Of a DNA stretch of 64,000 nucleotides, positions 9,647-19,105 are shown piece after piece (the first letter of the stretch is position 1; the number at the start of each line of letters is the position of its first letter). Where the stretch lies: contig PMSV01000023.1 of assembly GCA_003168265.1 (NCBI GenBank), forward strand, positions 260,001-324,000. Reading direction: 5' to 3'. The position numbers and the translations under genes are program-made. The notes under the pieces were generated by a model that saw only the letters and a program-made list of their open reading frames with translations, made no database searches and had not been told where the DNA came from. Origin of the DNA: Chitinophagaceae bacterium (GTDB lineage Bacteria > Bacteroidota > Bacteroidia > Chitinophagales > Chitinophagaceae).

Positions 9647-10564
9647 CTAATTGCTTTCGCTTTTGGTTAATTCAATGAATTTTGACTCCAGGCTTCTTTT
9701 GCGCAGCAGTAGATGATTTAGAATAATCCCTTTTTGATAGCAAAAAAGGTTGATTTCTGATAGCCTGGGTGTATCATCTTGGAAATGGAATTCCAGGTGC
9801 CCATCCATTTTTTTTGTCTCTTTAAGGCCCGGGAAAGCACTCATAATTTGACTCAACTGAGTTAAGTCCTCCGATCCTGCTTCCACAAATTCTTCATTCA
9901 CCAGTTTTTCACTAACCCTGCCAGCGGTTAATAAATTGCCCCTTTGCAGTATAGCAACATGCGTGCAGACTTTTTCAACCTCGTCCAGCAGATGACTGGC
10001 TAAAATGATGGTTTTGCCTTCTTCCGCTAACCTTCGAATCAAGGAGCGTATCTCGGCAATTCCTGCCGGATCAAGGCCATTGGTAGGTTCATCGAATACC
10101 AGTACCGAAGGGTTCCCCAGAAGGCAGGAAGCGATGGCCAACCGCTGTTTCATACCCAATGAATAGGTATTGAATTTTGAATCCTTTCTTTCAGTAAGGC
10201 GGACTAAATCGAGCACCGCATCAATATCGGCATGACCGCGCTGTCGGATCTGAGCAACGATTTCCAGGTTCCTTTTTCCAGACAGATAATGATAAAAATT
10301 GGGTGTTTCCAGCAAACATCCAATTTGTTGTCTTTGCAGATGTGTAGGAGGAAGGTCAAACCAGTTAAAATCCCCACTGTTTGAACGAAGTACACCCATC
10401 ACGATCCCTAAAAGAGTTGTTTTCCCGCTTCCGTTAGGACCCAGCACTCCGAAAATCGCTCCACGAGGCACTACAAAACCGACTTCATTCAAAGCCCGGA
10501 TCCGGCCATAAAATTTTGTGATCCGGTTGAGCTTGAGAATAGTTTCCAAATATTTTTTTGTCAA
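9647..10564 (-). CDS. ABC transporter ATP-binding protein
   Basis: 305 residues. Walker A is GPNGSGKTT near residue 43, the signature is YSLGMKQRLA near residue 139, and Walker B is VLVFDEPTNGLD near residue 160, followed by the switch His in LASH. A roughly 80-residue C-terminal extension is typical of ATPases paired with ABC-2 permeases. There is no ATG at the N-terminus. Translation probably starts at TTG, either at 10564 or, giving a more usual N-terminus (M-E-T-I-L-K-L-N), at 10549. It forms an operon with the downstream permease. Confidence 0.88.
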   Translation of the reverse strand: MTKKYLETILKLNRITKFYGRIRALNEVGFVVPRGAIFGVLGPNGSGKTTLLGIVMGVLRSNSGDFNWFDLPPTHLQRQQIGCLLETPNFYHYLSGKRNLEIVAQIRQRGHADIDAVLDLVRLTERKDSKFNTYSLGMKQRLAIASCLLGNPSVLVFDEPTNGLDPAGIAEIRSLIRRLAEEGKTIILASHLLDEVEKVCTHVAILQRGNLLTAGRVSEKLVNEEFVEAGSEDLTQLSQIMSAFPGLKETKKMDGHLEFHFQDDTPRLSEINLFCYQKGIILNHLLLRKRSLESKFIELTKSESN

Positions 10565-10610
10565 GTTAATATAAATTAAAACCCGTTTTTAGAGAAAGGG
10601 TTAAACAGGT

Positions 10611-11276
10611 TTAGAATGATATAGGCGGCAAATGCTTTTCATGAAATAAACTTGTAAAATCCCCTACAAGGGCAAAGTTTTCCTTGTTATATGATAGTCG
10701 CTGAAGCCGTAGCGAATCAATGCCCGAAGGAAGTACCCGTCGGAATTGTGGATTGAGCGTGCCTCCGGGCTGAAGGGGCCGGGCATCGCTGTCGTACTGA
10801 AATGCAGGATCGCAAATAGTTCCTCTGGGATACATGATCCCGGGTTGTCCGATTCCTCTTATATCGAGGCTGGGAGGGTGTTTTAATCCAAGGCTATGCC
10901 CATATTCATGTGCTGCCGTCGTGGAATGATGAAGAAGATTGTCCAGTTTAAAATAACCCGTATTGGCGCCAATGCCGTCTACAAAGGAGATATCATTACC
11001 CGAATAAACCTCAATTCTGAAGTAATTGTTTCTTGGATTGGTATTTTTCAAAATAGTTTCAGGAAGGATTTCCGGTTCATAGAAACCATGTATTTCAAAT
11101 TGGACAAATGTCCAAAATCCCCTGTATAGAATCAAACCACCTGACTCATTCCAGTTTTCCGAAATATCCTTTGCAATTATTTCAGAAAGTTCAACTGATG
11201 CTGCCTCACCGTAGAAATAAAAATCAGAACGAATCAGAATTCGCTTTTCACTTGCAAACCATTCGGCTTCTCCCAT
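10611..11276 (-). CDS. metzincin-type zinc metalloprotease
   Basis: 221 residues. The zinc motif HEYGHSLGLKHP near residue 123 gives H-E-x-x-H-x-x-G-x-x-H, and the downstream GIMYPRG supplies the methionine of the Met-turn. Together these place it in the metzincin clan, near M10-like enzymes. The ATG at 11276 follows an in-frame stop three codons upstream, so no signal peptide or propeptide is encoded, which is odd for a family that normally works outside the cell. It is divergent from the T9SS glycine-rich protein. It could be a cytoplasmic enzyme or an effector leaving by a non-classical route. Confidence 0.72.
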   Translation of the reverse strand: MGEAEWFASEKRILIRSDFYFYGEAASVELSEIIAKDISENWNESGGLILYRGFWTFVQFEIHGFYEPEILPETILKNTNPRNNYFRIEVYSGNDISFVDGIGANTGYFKLDNLLHHSTTAAHEYGHSLGLKHPPSLDIRGIGQPGIMYPRGTICDPAFQYDSDARPLQPGGTLNPQFRRVLPSGIDSLRLQRLSYNKENFALVGDFTSLFHEKHLPPISF

Positions 11277-11377
11277 TGCTAACTATGAATTTATTCCTGA
11301 TAATCAATTAAATATCTACGTAATCCAATAAAAATTAATAATTCATATAATAATTATTCGAATTCTAAGTTATAACA

Positions 11378-11405
11378 TTGTTCCTGTTCGTTTTTTCTAT
11401 TTTCG
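11378..11405 (+). promoter_or_regulatory. candidate promoter of the glycine-rich T9SS gene
   Basis: TTG at 11378-11380, a 17-base spacer, then TATTTTCG at 11398-11405. This is one mismatch from the TAnnTTTG box. A start near 11412 would leave a leader of about 22 bases before the ATG. Confidence 0.5.
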
Positions 11406-11433
11406 AGACCTTTTCTATGAAACTAAATCCGGT

Positions 11434-13599
11434 ATGCCCATGAAAATGGTTTTGCACCCCCGTTTGGTGGTCTTGATTCTTTGCTTTTATACCTTTTGCA
11501 TCCAGCAACTTAATGCACAATGCGGTAGTCCGCCTTCGAGCGGAACCTTTACCGTTTCTTCTTTGGGTACTATCGCAAATTCTTATTATCCCGGAACAGG
11601 AAACCCCTCAGCAGGTACTTATACGATTACAGTGGGGACTTTAGATGCCAGAGGAAGCTCTACAGCTATTGGAGCCAATGACATGATAGTTATTATTCAG
11701 ATGCAGGGTGCAGACATTGATACCGTAAATTCCGTGAATTATGGAGGCGTCAATAGTTCAGCACCTGCGAATGGTTATAAAGCCAATTCCAATTTGGTTG
11801 CGGGTTATTATGAATATGCTACTGTGACAGGCGTTTCAGGGTCCACTCTTACTTTGAGCGTCGGCCTTTCTAACAGTTATCATACAAGGCCATTTACTTC
11901 CAGTACTTCCATTCAGGCCTATCAGGTGGTTCGGGTTCCAAGATATTATAACCTAATCGTGAATTCCGGAGCATCCGTTACCTCTCCTGCATGGAATGGT
12001 TCTTCTGGTGGAGTTGTCGTCCTTGATGCTGCCGGTACTTTTACATTGTCCGGCTCGGTAACTGTTTTAGGAATGGGTTTTAGGGGGGGCGGAGGATTGC
12101 AAATGACAGGAGCATCTTCCGGGGATGGGAATAGCGATGGTTATGGGAATTTGCAGGATACAGATTACCGATATAATTCCCCTCTTACTAATGTGCATAA
12201 TCAGGCAGGAGGGTCTAAAGGAGAAGGAATTGCGGGAACACCGGCATATGTTTACTTATATGGTGATTCGACTGTAGACACATTGACCGTAGAAGGTTAT
12301 CTGGCTGGTTCGATGGGACGTGGAGCTCCAGGCAATGCCGCAGGTGGAGGAACAGATGGACAACCATTGAACGGAAACCAAAGCAATACCGGAGGAGGTG
12401 GCGGAGGAAATGCCGGAGCCGGAGGTGAGGGTGGAAGCGGCTGGCCTGCAGGTGTCGGAACACAGGATTCTTCAACCTTTCCATACGGGGGATACGGAGG
12501 TGCTGCTTTTACGCAGGGAAGCCTTCAACGTATTATAATGGGTGGCGGCGGAGGATCGGGAACGGCCAATAACAGCGGCTCTACAAATGTATTTCATGAT
12601 AGCGGTTCTCCCGGAGGAGGTATTATCATATCGCGGGCCAACCTTTATAGTGGTTCCGGTTCCTTTGTTGCAGATGGTGCACCGGGTGTAGGAGTTACCT
12701 GGGTATCTGGTCAAACAGATGCGGCAGGAGGAGGGGGCGCTGGTGGCACGATCATCGCAGTTACCTATTTTTCAGGCACTACCGGACTTGGGTCCATCAC
12801 AGCCTCGGCACAGGGAGGAACTGGCGGCTATATGACTACTTACTATAACCATGGACCTGGTGGCGGCGGCGGTGGAGGTCATATATATGTCTATGGTACC
12901 CTGGCTTCGACTAATGTTTCAGGGGGCCAGCATGGTTTCACGCGCACCGGTTCACCTACCGGACCCATTACGAACTGGTACAATACCACAAACGGAGCTA
13001 ACGGTTTAGTTACTACCCTGACTTCCGCTCCTTTGTTTTATTGTGGTGTACTTCCGGTTACGCTGGAGAGTTTTACTGCAGTTTCTGAAGGTACACAGGT
13101 GAATTTGAATTGGACTATCTCGAACAGCATTGATTTTAGTTCTTTTGAGATTGAACGTTCTTCTGACGGGTCCGATTTTTCAACCATTGGAGTGGTTAGG
13201 TATAGTGAGGGGGTAGATGCTTACGAATTTCCGGATCTATCTCCTTTGCCTGGTAAAAACTATTATAGGTTGAAACTAATGGATCTCAATGGCAAATACA
13301 CGGTAAGCCAGGTTCAATGGATTTCTTTCGGTGGTCTAAACTCAAACGAATTCTCCGTATTTCCCAATCCGGCCAGCAATTTCATCAATATTCAAATCAA
13401 TACCATTGCCAGCCAAACTGTTCAGGTGTCTCTTTTCGATAATACCGGAAGGCTTCTTTCTGAAAAGAATTTCAATGTTGAGAGTGGAAACAATGCCTTT
13501 ACCATGGACGATATAAAAAATTATGGCACCGGAATGTATTTTATCCGGCTTAACATGAATGGTAGCCTTTATATGCAAAAATTGCTCATTCAACGTTAG
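11434..13599 (+). CDS. large secreted glycine-rich protein with T9SS type A sorting domain
   Basis: 721 residues (719 if the second ATG at 11440 is used). Signal peptide at about 1-29, ending near LNAQCG. The middle (about residues 190-510) is very rich in Gly, Ser and Thr, with many GGGGG-type runs, and looks like a repetitive extracellular matrix or adhesin region. Then comes a beta-sandwich segment (LPVTLESFTAVSEGTQVNLN, near 540) typical of T9SS cargo. The final 80 residues (SVFPNPASNFINIQI to YMQKLLIQR) are a type A C-terminal sorting domain, so it should cross the outer membrane by the type IX system and be attached at the surface. Confidence 0.88.
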   Translation: MPMKMVLHPRLVVLILCFYTFCIQQLNAQCGSPPSSGTFTVSSLGTIANSYYPGTGNPSAGTYTITVGTLDARGSSTAIGANDMIVIIQMQGADIDTVNSVNYGGVNSSAPANGYKANSNLVAGYYEYATVTGVSGSTLTLSVGLSNSYHTRPFTSSTSIQAYQVVRVPRYYNLIVNSGASVTSPAWNGSSGGVVVLDAAGTFTLSGSVTVLGMGFRGGGGLQMTGASSGDGNSDGYGNLQDTDYRYNSPLTNVHNQAGGSKGEGIAGTPAYVYLYGDSTVDTLTVEGYLAGSMGRGAPGNAAGGGTDGQPLNGNQSNTGGGGGGNAGAGGEGGSGWPAGVGTQDSSTFPYGGYGGAAFTQGSLQRIIMGGGGGSGTANNSGSTNVFHDSGSPGGGIIISRANLYSGSGSFVADGAPGVGVTWVSGQTDAAGGGGAGGTIIAVTYFSGTTGLGSITASAQGGTGGYMTTYYNHGPGGGGGGGHIYVYGTLASTNVSGGQHGFTRTGSPTGPITNWYNTTNGANGLVTTLTSAPLFYCGVLPVTLESFTAVSEGTQVNLNWTISNSIDFSSFEIERSSDGSDFSTIGVVRYSEGVDAYEFPDLSPLPGKNYYRLKLMDLNGKYTVSQVQWISFGGLNSNEFSVFPNPASNFINIQINTIASQTVQVSLFDNTGRLLSEKNFNVESGNNAFTMDDIKNYGTGMYFIRLNMNGSLYMQKLLIQR

Positions 13600-13616
13600 G
13601 GATCTCCGCCATCCAA

Positions 13617-16028
13617 TCAGTTTCGGATTGGGCGCCCGGTTTTAAGTACCGCCTGAATCCTCTCGAGGGTTTTCTTTTCCCCGCAGAGGCTTAAAAAAGC
13701 CTCTCTCTCCAGATCGAGGAGGTATTGTTCGCTCACCCGGCTGGGTTCGCTTAAATCACCCCCACACATAACATAAGCAAGTTTTTTTGCAACCACTACA
13801 TCGTGATCGGTGGCATAATTGCCCCTCCACATCCCATTGATACCGGCATAAAGGGCTCCAAGGGCAGACCGCCCCAATACTTTGATATCGGTGCGCTCGA
13901 CCGGCATTACATAACCATCTTCATATAATTCTATTACTGCCTGTTTTGCCTCAGAGATCCTCCTTCCCTGATTCATTGAAACCATATCCCTTCCCTTACG
14001 CAGAATTCCGAGGTTAAATGCCTCGAAAGCCGAGGTGGAGACTTTTGCTGTTGCAATGGTAAAAAAGCGATTTTTCAATGTAATGGTTTCCGGTTCGTCT
14101 TCATGCATTTCATCAGCAGCCCTCAACACGAATTCTTTAGTGCCTCCTCCTCCGGGAATAACGCCTATGCCCAGTTCAATCAGGCCGATATAAGTTTCTG
14201 CCGCAGGAATTATACGGTCGGCATGCAGGCTCAACTCGCAGGCTCCCCCGAGTGTCAGGGCATGAGGTGCTATTACTACAGGAACAGCCGAATATCTTGC
14301 CCTCATCATAGTGCGCTGGAATTGCCTTATGGCCATATCCAGTTCGTCATAATCCTGTTCGATAGCGAGCATGAAAATCAGTCCGACATTGGCGCCCGCG
14401 CTGAAATTTGGTCCTTCATTGGCGATCACCAATCCCCTGTATTGGTCTTCCGCAATAGATATGCTTTTTTGAATTCCTTCCAATACTTCGCCACCAATGC
14501 TATTCATCTTGGTATTCCATTGGAATCCAAGCACTTCATCTCCGAGGTGGTAAAGATGGCAGGCGCTGTTTTTCCAAATGGTCTGGTTTTCAAAATTCTT
14601 CAATATGATAAAGGATTCAGCACCTGGAATGGCATTGTAGGATTTGGAGGCAGGATCATAGGCCAGGCGCCTGCTTTTTTCAACCTTGAAAAAAGATTGG
14701 TTCCCGGAAGCCAGCATTTCTTCTACCCAGGAGGCTGGTTGATAACCTGCATCTTTCATGAGTTTTACCGTGTTTTCAACTCCCAGGGTATCCCAGGATT
14801 CAAAAGCGCCGATCTCCCATCCAAAACCGGCCATCATTGCATCATCAACCCTATATATTTCTTCACTGATTTCCGGAATACGATGCGATATATAGGAAAA
14901 AAGTCCGTAATGAAAATGCCGGAGAAATTCGCCTGCTTTATCCGGAGCCTGGATCAGCGATCTAAGCCTGCTTCTAAGATCTTCAATGGGTTTGGCGGCA
15001 TCTACGCTCGAAAATTTTGGTTTTGTGCGCGGTCCGTATTCCAGGTTATGCAGGTTGAGAACAAGGATCTCTTTTTCCCCCTTTTCATTGGCTGTTTTAA
15101 GCTTCTTAAAAAATCCCTGTCCGGTCTTATCGCCCAGCCATTTATTGGCTACCAATTTATCAAGCCAGGAAGGAATTTGGAATATGTCTTTGGCTTCATC
15201 CTGCGGACAATTATCATGAACGCCTCTTGCAACCCGGACAAGGGTATCGATCCCAACCACATCAGCAGTGCGGAAGGTCGCGGACTTTGGCCGGCCAATC
15301 AGCGGCCCGGTCAAAACCTCAACCTCATCAATACTCATCTTGAGCTTATCAATCAATTTGAATATGGCCATCATGCCATAGACTCCAATCCTGTTAGCTA
15401 TAAATGCAGGAGTGTCTTTGCAGAGTACTGTGGTTTTGCCCAGATATAGATCTCCGTAATGAAGCAGAAAATCAACTACGGCCGGGTCGGTAAACGCTGT
15501 CGGAATAATCTCCAGCAGCCGCAGGTAACGAGGCGGATTGAAAAAATGCGTCCCGCAAAAATGCTTTTTAAAATCTTCTGACCTGTCCTCAGTCATCAGG
15601 TGAATTGGAATGCCCGAGGTATTTGAAGTTATCAGGCTGCCGGGTTTCCGGTATTTGTCAACTTCAGAAAGGATAGATTTTTTAATATCCAATCTCTCAA
15701 CCACCACCTCAATGACCCAGTCGCAGGAGGCAATTTCAGTCAGGTTATCTGAGAAATTGCCAGTCCTGATCCTATCGGCCGCATCCCGGGTATATACAGG
15801 CGAAGGATTGGATTTAAGAGTGGTTGCGAGCGCTTCCTGTACTATGCGGTTTCGGACTGCCGGGTTTTCCAGAGTCCAGGCCTTCGATTTTTCCGCGTCT
15901 GTCAATTCAAGCGGAACCATATCCAAAAGCAAAACAGAAAGTCCGGCCCCAGCAAAATGGCAGGCAATGCGGGAACCCATCACCCCGCTACCCAATATGG
16001 CGACTTTTTTGATAATTCGGTTTGGCAT
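13617..16028 (-). CDS. 3-hydroxyacyl-CoA dehydrogenase / enoyl-CoA hydratase fusion (FadN-like)
   Basis: 803 residues. The NAD-binding dehydrogenase comes first (VAILGSGVMGSRIACHFAGAG near residue 8, CGTHFFNPPRYLRLLEIIPT near residue 156). The crotonase-fold domain is C-terminal (VIANEGPNFSAGANVGL near 535 and LTLGGACELSLHAD near 595). This order is the reverse of FadB and matches the FadN/YusL type. It should carry out two consecutive steps of fatty-acid beta-oxidation in the cytoplasm. No thiolase or acyl-CoA dehydrogenase is adjacent on the downstream side, where it meets the T9SS gene tail to tail. A palindromic site sits just upstream of its start. Confidence 0.92.
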   Translation of the reverse strand: MPNRIIKKVAILGSGVMGSRIACHFAGAGLSVLLLDMVPLELTDAEKSKAWTLENPAVRNRIVQEALATTLKSNPSPVYTRDAADRIRTGNFSDNLTEIASCDWVIEVVVERLDIKKSILSEVDKYRKPGSLITSNTSGIPIHLMTEDRSEDFKKHFCGTHFFNPPRYLRLLEIIPTAFTDPAVVDFLLHYGDLYLGKTTVLCKDTPAFIANRIGVYGMMAIFKLIDKLKMSIDEVEVLTGPLIGRPKSATFRTADVVGIDTLVRVARGVHDNCPQDEAKDIFQIPSWLDKLVANKWLGDKTGQGFFKKLKTANEKGEKEILVLNLHNLEYGPRTKPKFSSVDAAKPIEDLRSRLRSLIQAPDKAGEFLRHFHYGLFSYISHRIPEISEEIYRVDDAMMAGFGWEIGAFESWDTLGVENTVKLMKDAGYQPASWVEEMLASGNQSFFKVEKSRRLAYDPASKSYNAIPGAESFIILKNFENQTIWKNSACHLYHLGDEVLGFQWNTKMNSIGGEVLEGIQKSISIAEDQYRGLVIANEGPNFSAGANVGLIFMLAIEQDYDELDMAIRQFQRTMMRARYSAVPVVIAPHALTLGGACELSLHADRIIPAAETYIGLIELGIGVIPGGGGTKEFVLRAADEMHEDEPETITLKNRFFTIATAKVSTSAFEAFNLGILRKGRDMVSMNQGRRISEAKQAVIELYEDGYVMPVERTDIKVLGRSALGALYAGINGMWRGNYATDHDVVVAKKLAYVMCGGDLSEPSRVSEQYLLDLEREAFLSLCGEKKTLERIQAVLKTGRPIRN

Positions 16029-16029
16029 A

Positions 16030-16079
16030 ACAATTAGTTGTATCGTCTTAGTAATATTAATTAGTTAGTTAAACAACTA
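16030..16079 (-). promoter_or_regulatory. possible operator pair upstream of the beta-oxidation gene
   Basis: Two short inverted repeats lie within 50 bases of the gene start: ACAA-TTAG-TTGT at 16030-16041 and TAGTT-AAAC-AACTA at 16066-16079. Both share TTAGTT and ACAA words. Such sites would suit a TetR/FadR-like fatty-acid regulator, but no such regulator gene is in the window and the repeats are short. Confidence 0.25.
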
Positions 16080-16139
16080 TTAGGTGAAGTTAGGGAAATT
16101 TTATTTTGTGAGGTAAAATACCGGTGGGAAAAACGAACC

Positions 16140-17615
16140 TTAATAAGACAAATAAGTGAGTTTTTGAAACTCAAAATTCCTTTGTTCGACCCAAACAGCA
16201 TTATGGACCTGCCAGCGAACCATGAAACGCCGGGCAGAATCAAGATCGGTTACAATTGTGAGATTGCGCCCGGCATAATATTCGATCATAGGGTTCCTTT
16301 TGATATTAATGAATATTTTATATTCCGGGTCAACCTGTTTCAGGCTGTCTCCGAATTCACGAAATGCAGCATAAGCTGTTCCCTCTCTGGAGACTCTTCC
16401 CGGGCGATTGATAAAATAATATTGACCAACCGAAAAAAGCAAATAAAGCGTACATAACCGGATCCATTGCCTTCTTGTGAATGACTCAGTGAGTAAACGA
16501 CAGGCCAAAAAAGCAAACAAAATGGCCCAGGGGAGAACCGAATATTCATGCTCAGAAGACCATTCGAATAATACAAGATCATAGAGCAATGCCGCCCCTG
16601 CATAGGCTTTGATGAAAAGCCATTCCCGCGCAGAAAACACAATCCTCGTTCCGTCCTTTCTCATTTTAAGATAAGCAATGATAATGAGCAAAAAAATGGG
16701 AAGGTAGGCGGTGACGAAATTCAAAAGAAAATACGCGGACAGGCCTAATGAAACGTCGATGTTTGCGACGGTCCTGCTTCCCGAACGGGCAAACCAATAA
16801 TGCAGAAGATGCCGGCTTCCTGCATAGGATGAGAATTGCCAGTAAAGCAATGCAATACCTGAAATGCAGCCAAAAAATTGTACCAGGATGAGCCTGATAA
16901 ACCTTCTGTTTTTCCTGCAACGGATAAGCATTATCAATGATGTTACCCCGCAGAGTGCGAGTACGAACCAGTCAAAATAGAGCAGTGCGACAATAAGGAT
17001 GACGGTAACCAAAAGTCTTTTCATGTCAATCAAAGCCGGGTACTGTATCATGCGTAATTGAAACCACAAAAACCCGATCACGAGCGGGGTCATGATTCCA
17101 ATATTGATATATCCATTCCCTAAATACCATAACGTGCCAGGTGAGAACAAGAAGACAAAACAACCTATCAGGACAGATTCATAATTTCCTTTGACCTTTG
17201 ATTGGAGAAGGTCTTCTAAAAATAAAAACAAGAGGGCCAGGGACATCAAATTAAAAAACAGGTTGATAATTTGAAGGCAGAGGGGATTTGGCTGGAGATG
17301 AAGAAGGTTGTAAACCCAATAGGGAATCAGGTACCAGGCTGGCCCAAAGGAGAGATACATGGTATTTCCGGACCGGTCGATGGAATAGTAGGATGTATCA
17401 GGAATTTTATCACCAGGATTCTGGTAATTCAGCAAGGGAATAAAATGAAAGACGGACCCTCCTTTTGCCTGTCTCCAGGATTGCAGGTTGATCAGCACCA
17501 CCGCAGAATTGAATTCATGATGCTTGGAAATGTCCCGGTTCAGGTTGGGAATGCGTAGCAACAGGCTTACCAAAAATAGAATGAAGAGTATGCTTATGGC
17601 TTTTTTACGGTTCAT
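16140..17615 (-). CDS. polytopic membrane protein, possible GT-C glycosyltransferase (copy 2)
   Basis: 491 residues with about ten or more membrane helices and a soluble C-terminal tail of about 80 residues. The first loop reads RIPNLNRDISKHHEFNSAVV, like the acidic first-loop motif of GT-C lipid-linked-sugar transferases, with HHE in place of the usual Asp/Glu pair. It is clearly a paralogue of the gene just upstream: same length, same first loop, same YYFNRPG segment near residue 410. Its start overlaps the upstream stop by four bases, so the two are translationally coupled. The GT-C assignment is inference. Confidence 0.65.
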   Translation of the reverse strand: MNRKKAISILFILFLVSLLLRIPNLNRDISKHHEFNSAVVLINLQSWRQAKGGSVFHFIPLLNYQNPGDKIPDTSYYSIDRSGNTMYLSFGPAWYLIPYWVYNLLHLQPNPLCLQIINLFFNLMSLALLFLFLEDLLQSKVKGNYESVLIGCFVFLFSPGTLWYLGNGYINIGIMTPLVIGFLWFQLRMIQYPALIDMKRLLVTVILIVALLYFDWFVLALCGVTSLIMLIRCRKNRRFIRLILVQFFGCISGIALLYWQFSSYAGSRHLLHYWFARSGSRTVANIDVSLGLSAYFLLNFVTAYLPIFLLIIIAYLKMRKDGTRIVFSAREWLFIKAYAGAALLYDLVLFEWSSEHEYSVLPWAILFAFLACRLLTESFTRRQWIRLCTLYLLFSVGQYYFINRPGRVSREGTAYAAFREFGDSLKQVDPEYKIFINIKRNPMIEYYAGRNLTIVTDLDSARRFMVRWQVHNAVWVEQRNFEFQKLTYLSY

Positions 17616-19105
17616 TTGCTCATTCTTTGAATACTCGTTACCCTTCCTTCTTTCAGGTGAATAAAGACGGCATGCTTTTGTTTAAAGCTTTGGAAAATCT
17701 CTTTTGCCCGCACACTATCGCTGGCCTGAAAATATGTCCTGTTCGCATAGTACCAGCCTTGTGGTGCGGGCACGGAATTGGTAAATATCACTTCATCCGG
17801 GCGGGCTATCAGCCTTATTTGTTCGCCTAGTAGTTGGTAGGTTGCATAAGGTTGACCCTTCCTGTCGTTTGCGCCAGGCCTGTTAAAATAATAATATTCC
17901 AAAACGCTTAAGATGAAAAAGCCTGATAGCATCATCCATCGCATGGAAGGCTGCGCAAGATCAATGATTATTGCCCCGCCCAGGATGGAAAACGGAATGC
18001 AATAATTCATTACTGAAAAGTCATTGGCCGCTGTCCATCCCAGGAAACAAAGATTGTGGATCAGGAGTACAGCGATCGAAATTAATAAAACCTTCATGGC
18101 GGGCGATGAAAGATTTTTTAATTTACCTGCTCTTTTCAAGATCCCTAAACCAACACCCAATACGAGGATCAGGGGTAAATTTCTTGTGAAAAAGATTTCG
18201 GCAGACCAATGAAGAAGGTAGGAAATGCCTTGTTCTCCTGGCGAATAAGTGCGATATAAAAAACGATGTGAAAGAATTTCGCTCGTTTTTTCCCAACCAG
18301 CATAGGAGACATATTGAGCCATGAGCAAGGCCACGCTAAAAGGAATAAGGAGCAGGAAGACCCAGGCCGCATACCGGTACTTGTGATCTTTTTTACGTAA
18401 AAAAATAAATGCTGCTCCAAAAAAAAAGGCCAGAAATACTCCAACCCAATCACAGTAGATTGTTCCGAACCCGGCGATTAGGGCAAATAACAGGTTTTTC
18501 CAGTTGATTTGAACGGGATCCCTGAGCATGATCGTGAAAAAATAAATCATTGTCAACTCAAAGGGCAGGGCTGCGCTTCCGGGTGAATAAGCATTGCCCA
18601 TCACCCAGAGAAGGGATGGGTTTAGTAAAAAAAGACTGCAGACAAATAAATTGGGAGAATAATTACCAGGATAGATGGATGTGAAAAGTTCAGTGCATAA
18701 CTTAAAAAGCAGCAGGCAGGATATGAAATGTAAAAGTAGATTGAAAATCTCCAGATTAAGCGGGTTTGCCGTTATGGAGAGAAACTTGAAAAGAATTGCC
18801 GGTATAACACACCAACCGGGACCAAAGCTGATATAAAGATAATTGCCATTTTGGTCTGAAACAGGAGCCCCATAGGTCTTATCTCCTTCGTTTTGAAAGT
18901 TCAGGACCGGTACATAATTGAATTTGCCCGCTCCTCCGCCTTCCTGCCAGGACAGGATGCAATTAAGTACGACGGCAGTATTCAATTCGTGATGATCGGA
19001 AATGGGCCTGTTGAGATTGGGTAATCTGATCAATATGCTCAAACCAAAAACTGCGAAAACAAGAAACAAGGCCTTGCGTTTTTTCATATTCGGTCGCAGG
19101 TTCAC
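17612..19105 (-). CDS. polytopic membrane protein, possible GT-C glycosyltransferase (copy 1)
   Basis: 497 residues if it starts at the GTG that overlaps the preceding stop. An ATG at 19089 would remove five residues and gives the N-terminus MKKRKALFLV, matching the MNRKKA start of the paralogue. The first loop is IRLPNLNRPISDHHELNTAV, followed by many helices and the segment YYYFNRPGANDRKGQPYATY near residue 430. The C-terminal tail after about residue 440 should face the periplasm. Together with its paralogue it may act on a lipid-linked glycan. Family membership is inferred from topology and the loop motif only. Confidence 0.65.
   Translation of the reverse strand: MNLRPNMKKRKALFLVFAVFGLSILIRLPNLNRPISDHHELNTAVVLNCILSWQEGGGAGKFNYVPVLNFQNEGDKTYGAPVSDQNGNYLYISFGPGWCVIPAILFKFLSITANPLNLEIFNLLLHFISCLLLFKLCTELFTSIYPGNYSPNLFVCSLFLLNPSLLWVMGNAYSPGSAALPFELTMIYFFTIMLRDPVQINWKNLLFALIAGFGTIYCDWVGVFLAFFFGAAFIFLRKKDHKYRYAAWVFLLLIPFSVALLMAQYVSYAGWEKTSEILSHRFLYRTYSPGEQGISYLLHWSAEIFFTRNLPLILVLGVGLGILKRAGKLKNLSSPAMKVLLISIAVLLIHNLCFLGWTAANDFSVMNYCIPFSILGGAIIIDLAQPSMRWMMLSGFFILSVLEYYYFNRPGANDRKGQPYATYQLLGEQIRLIARPDEVIFTNSVPAPQGWYYANRTYFQASDSVRAKEIFQSFKQKHAVFIHLKEGRVTSIQRMSK

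Noticed and set aside
14103-15449. 448-codon plus-strand frame
   Set aside because: Fully antisense to the conserved 803-residue beta-oxidation enzyme. The translation is rich in Phe, Cys and His and resembles no protein.
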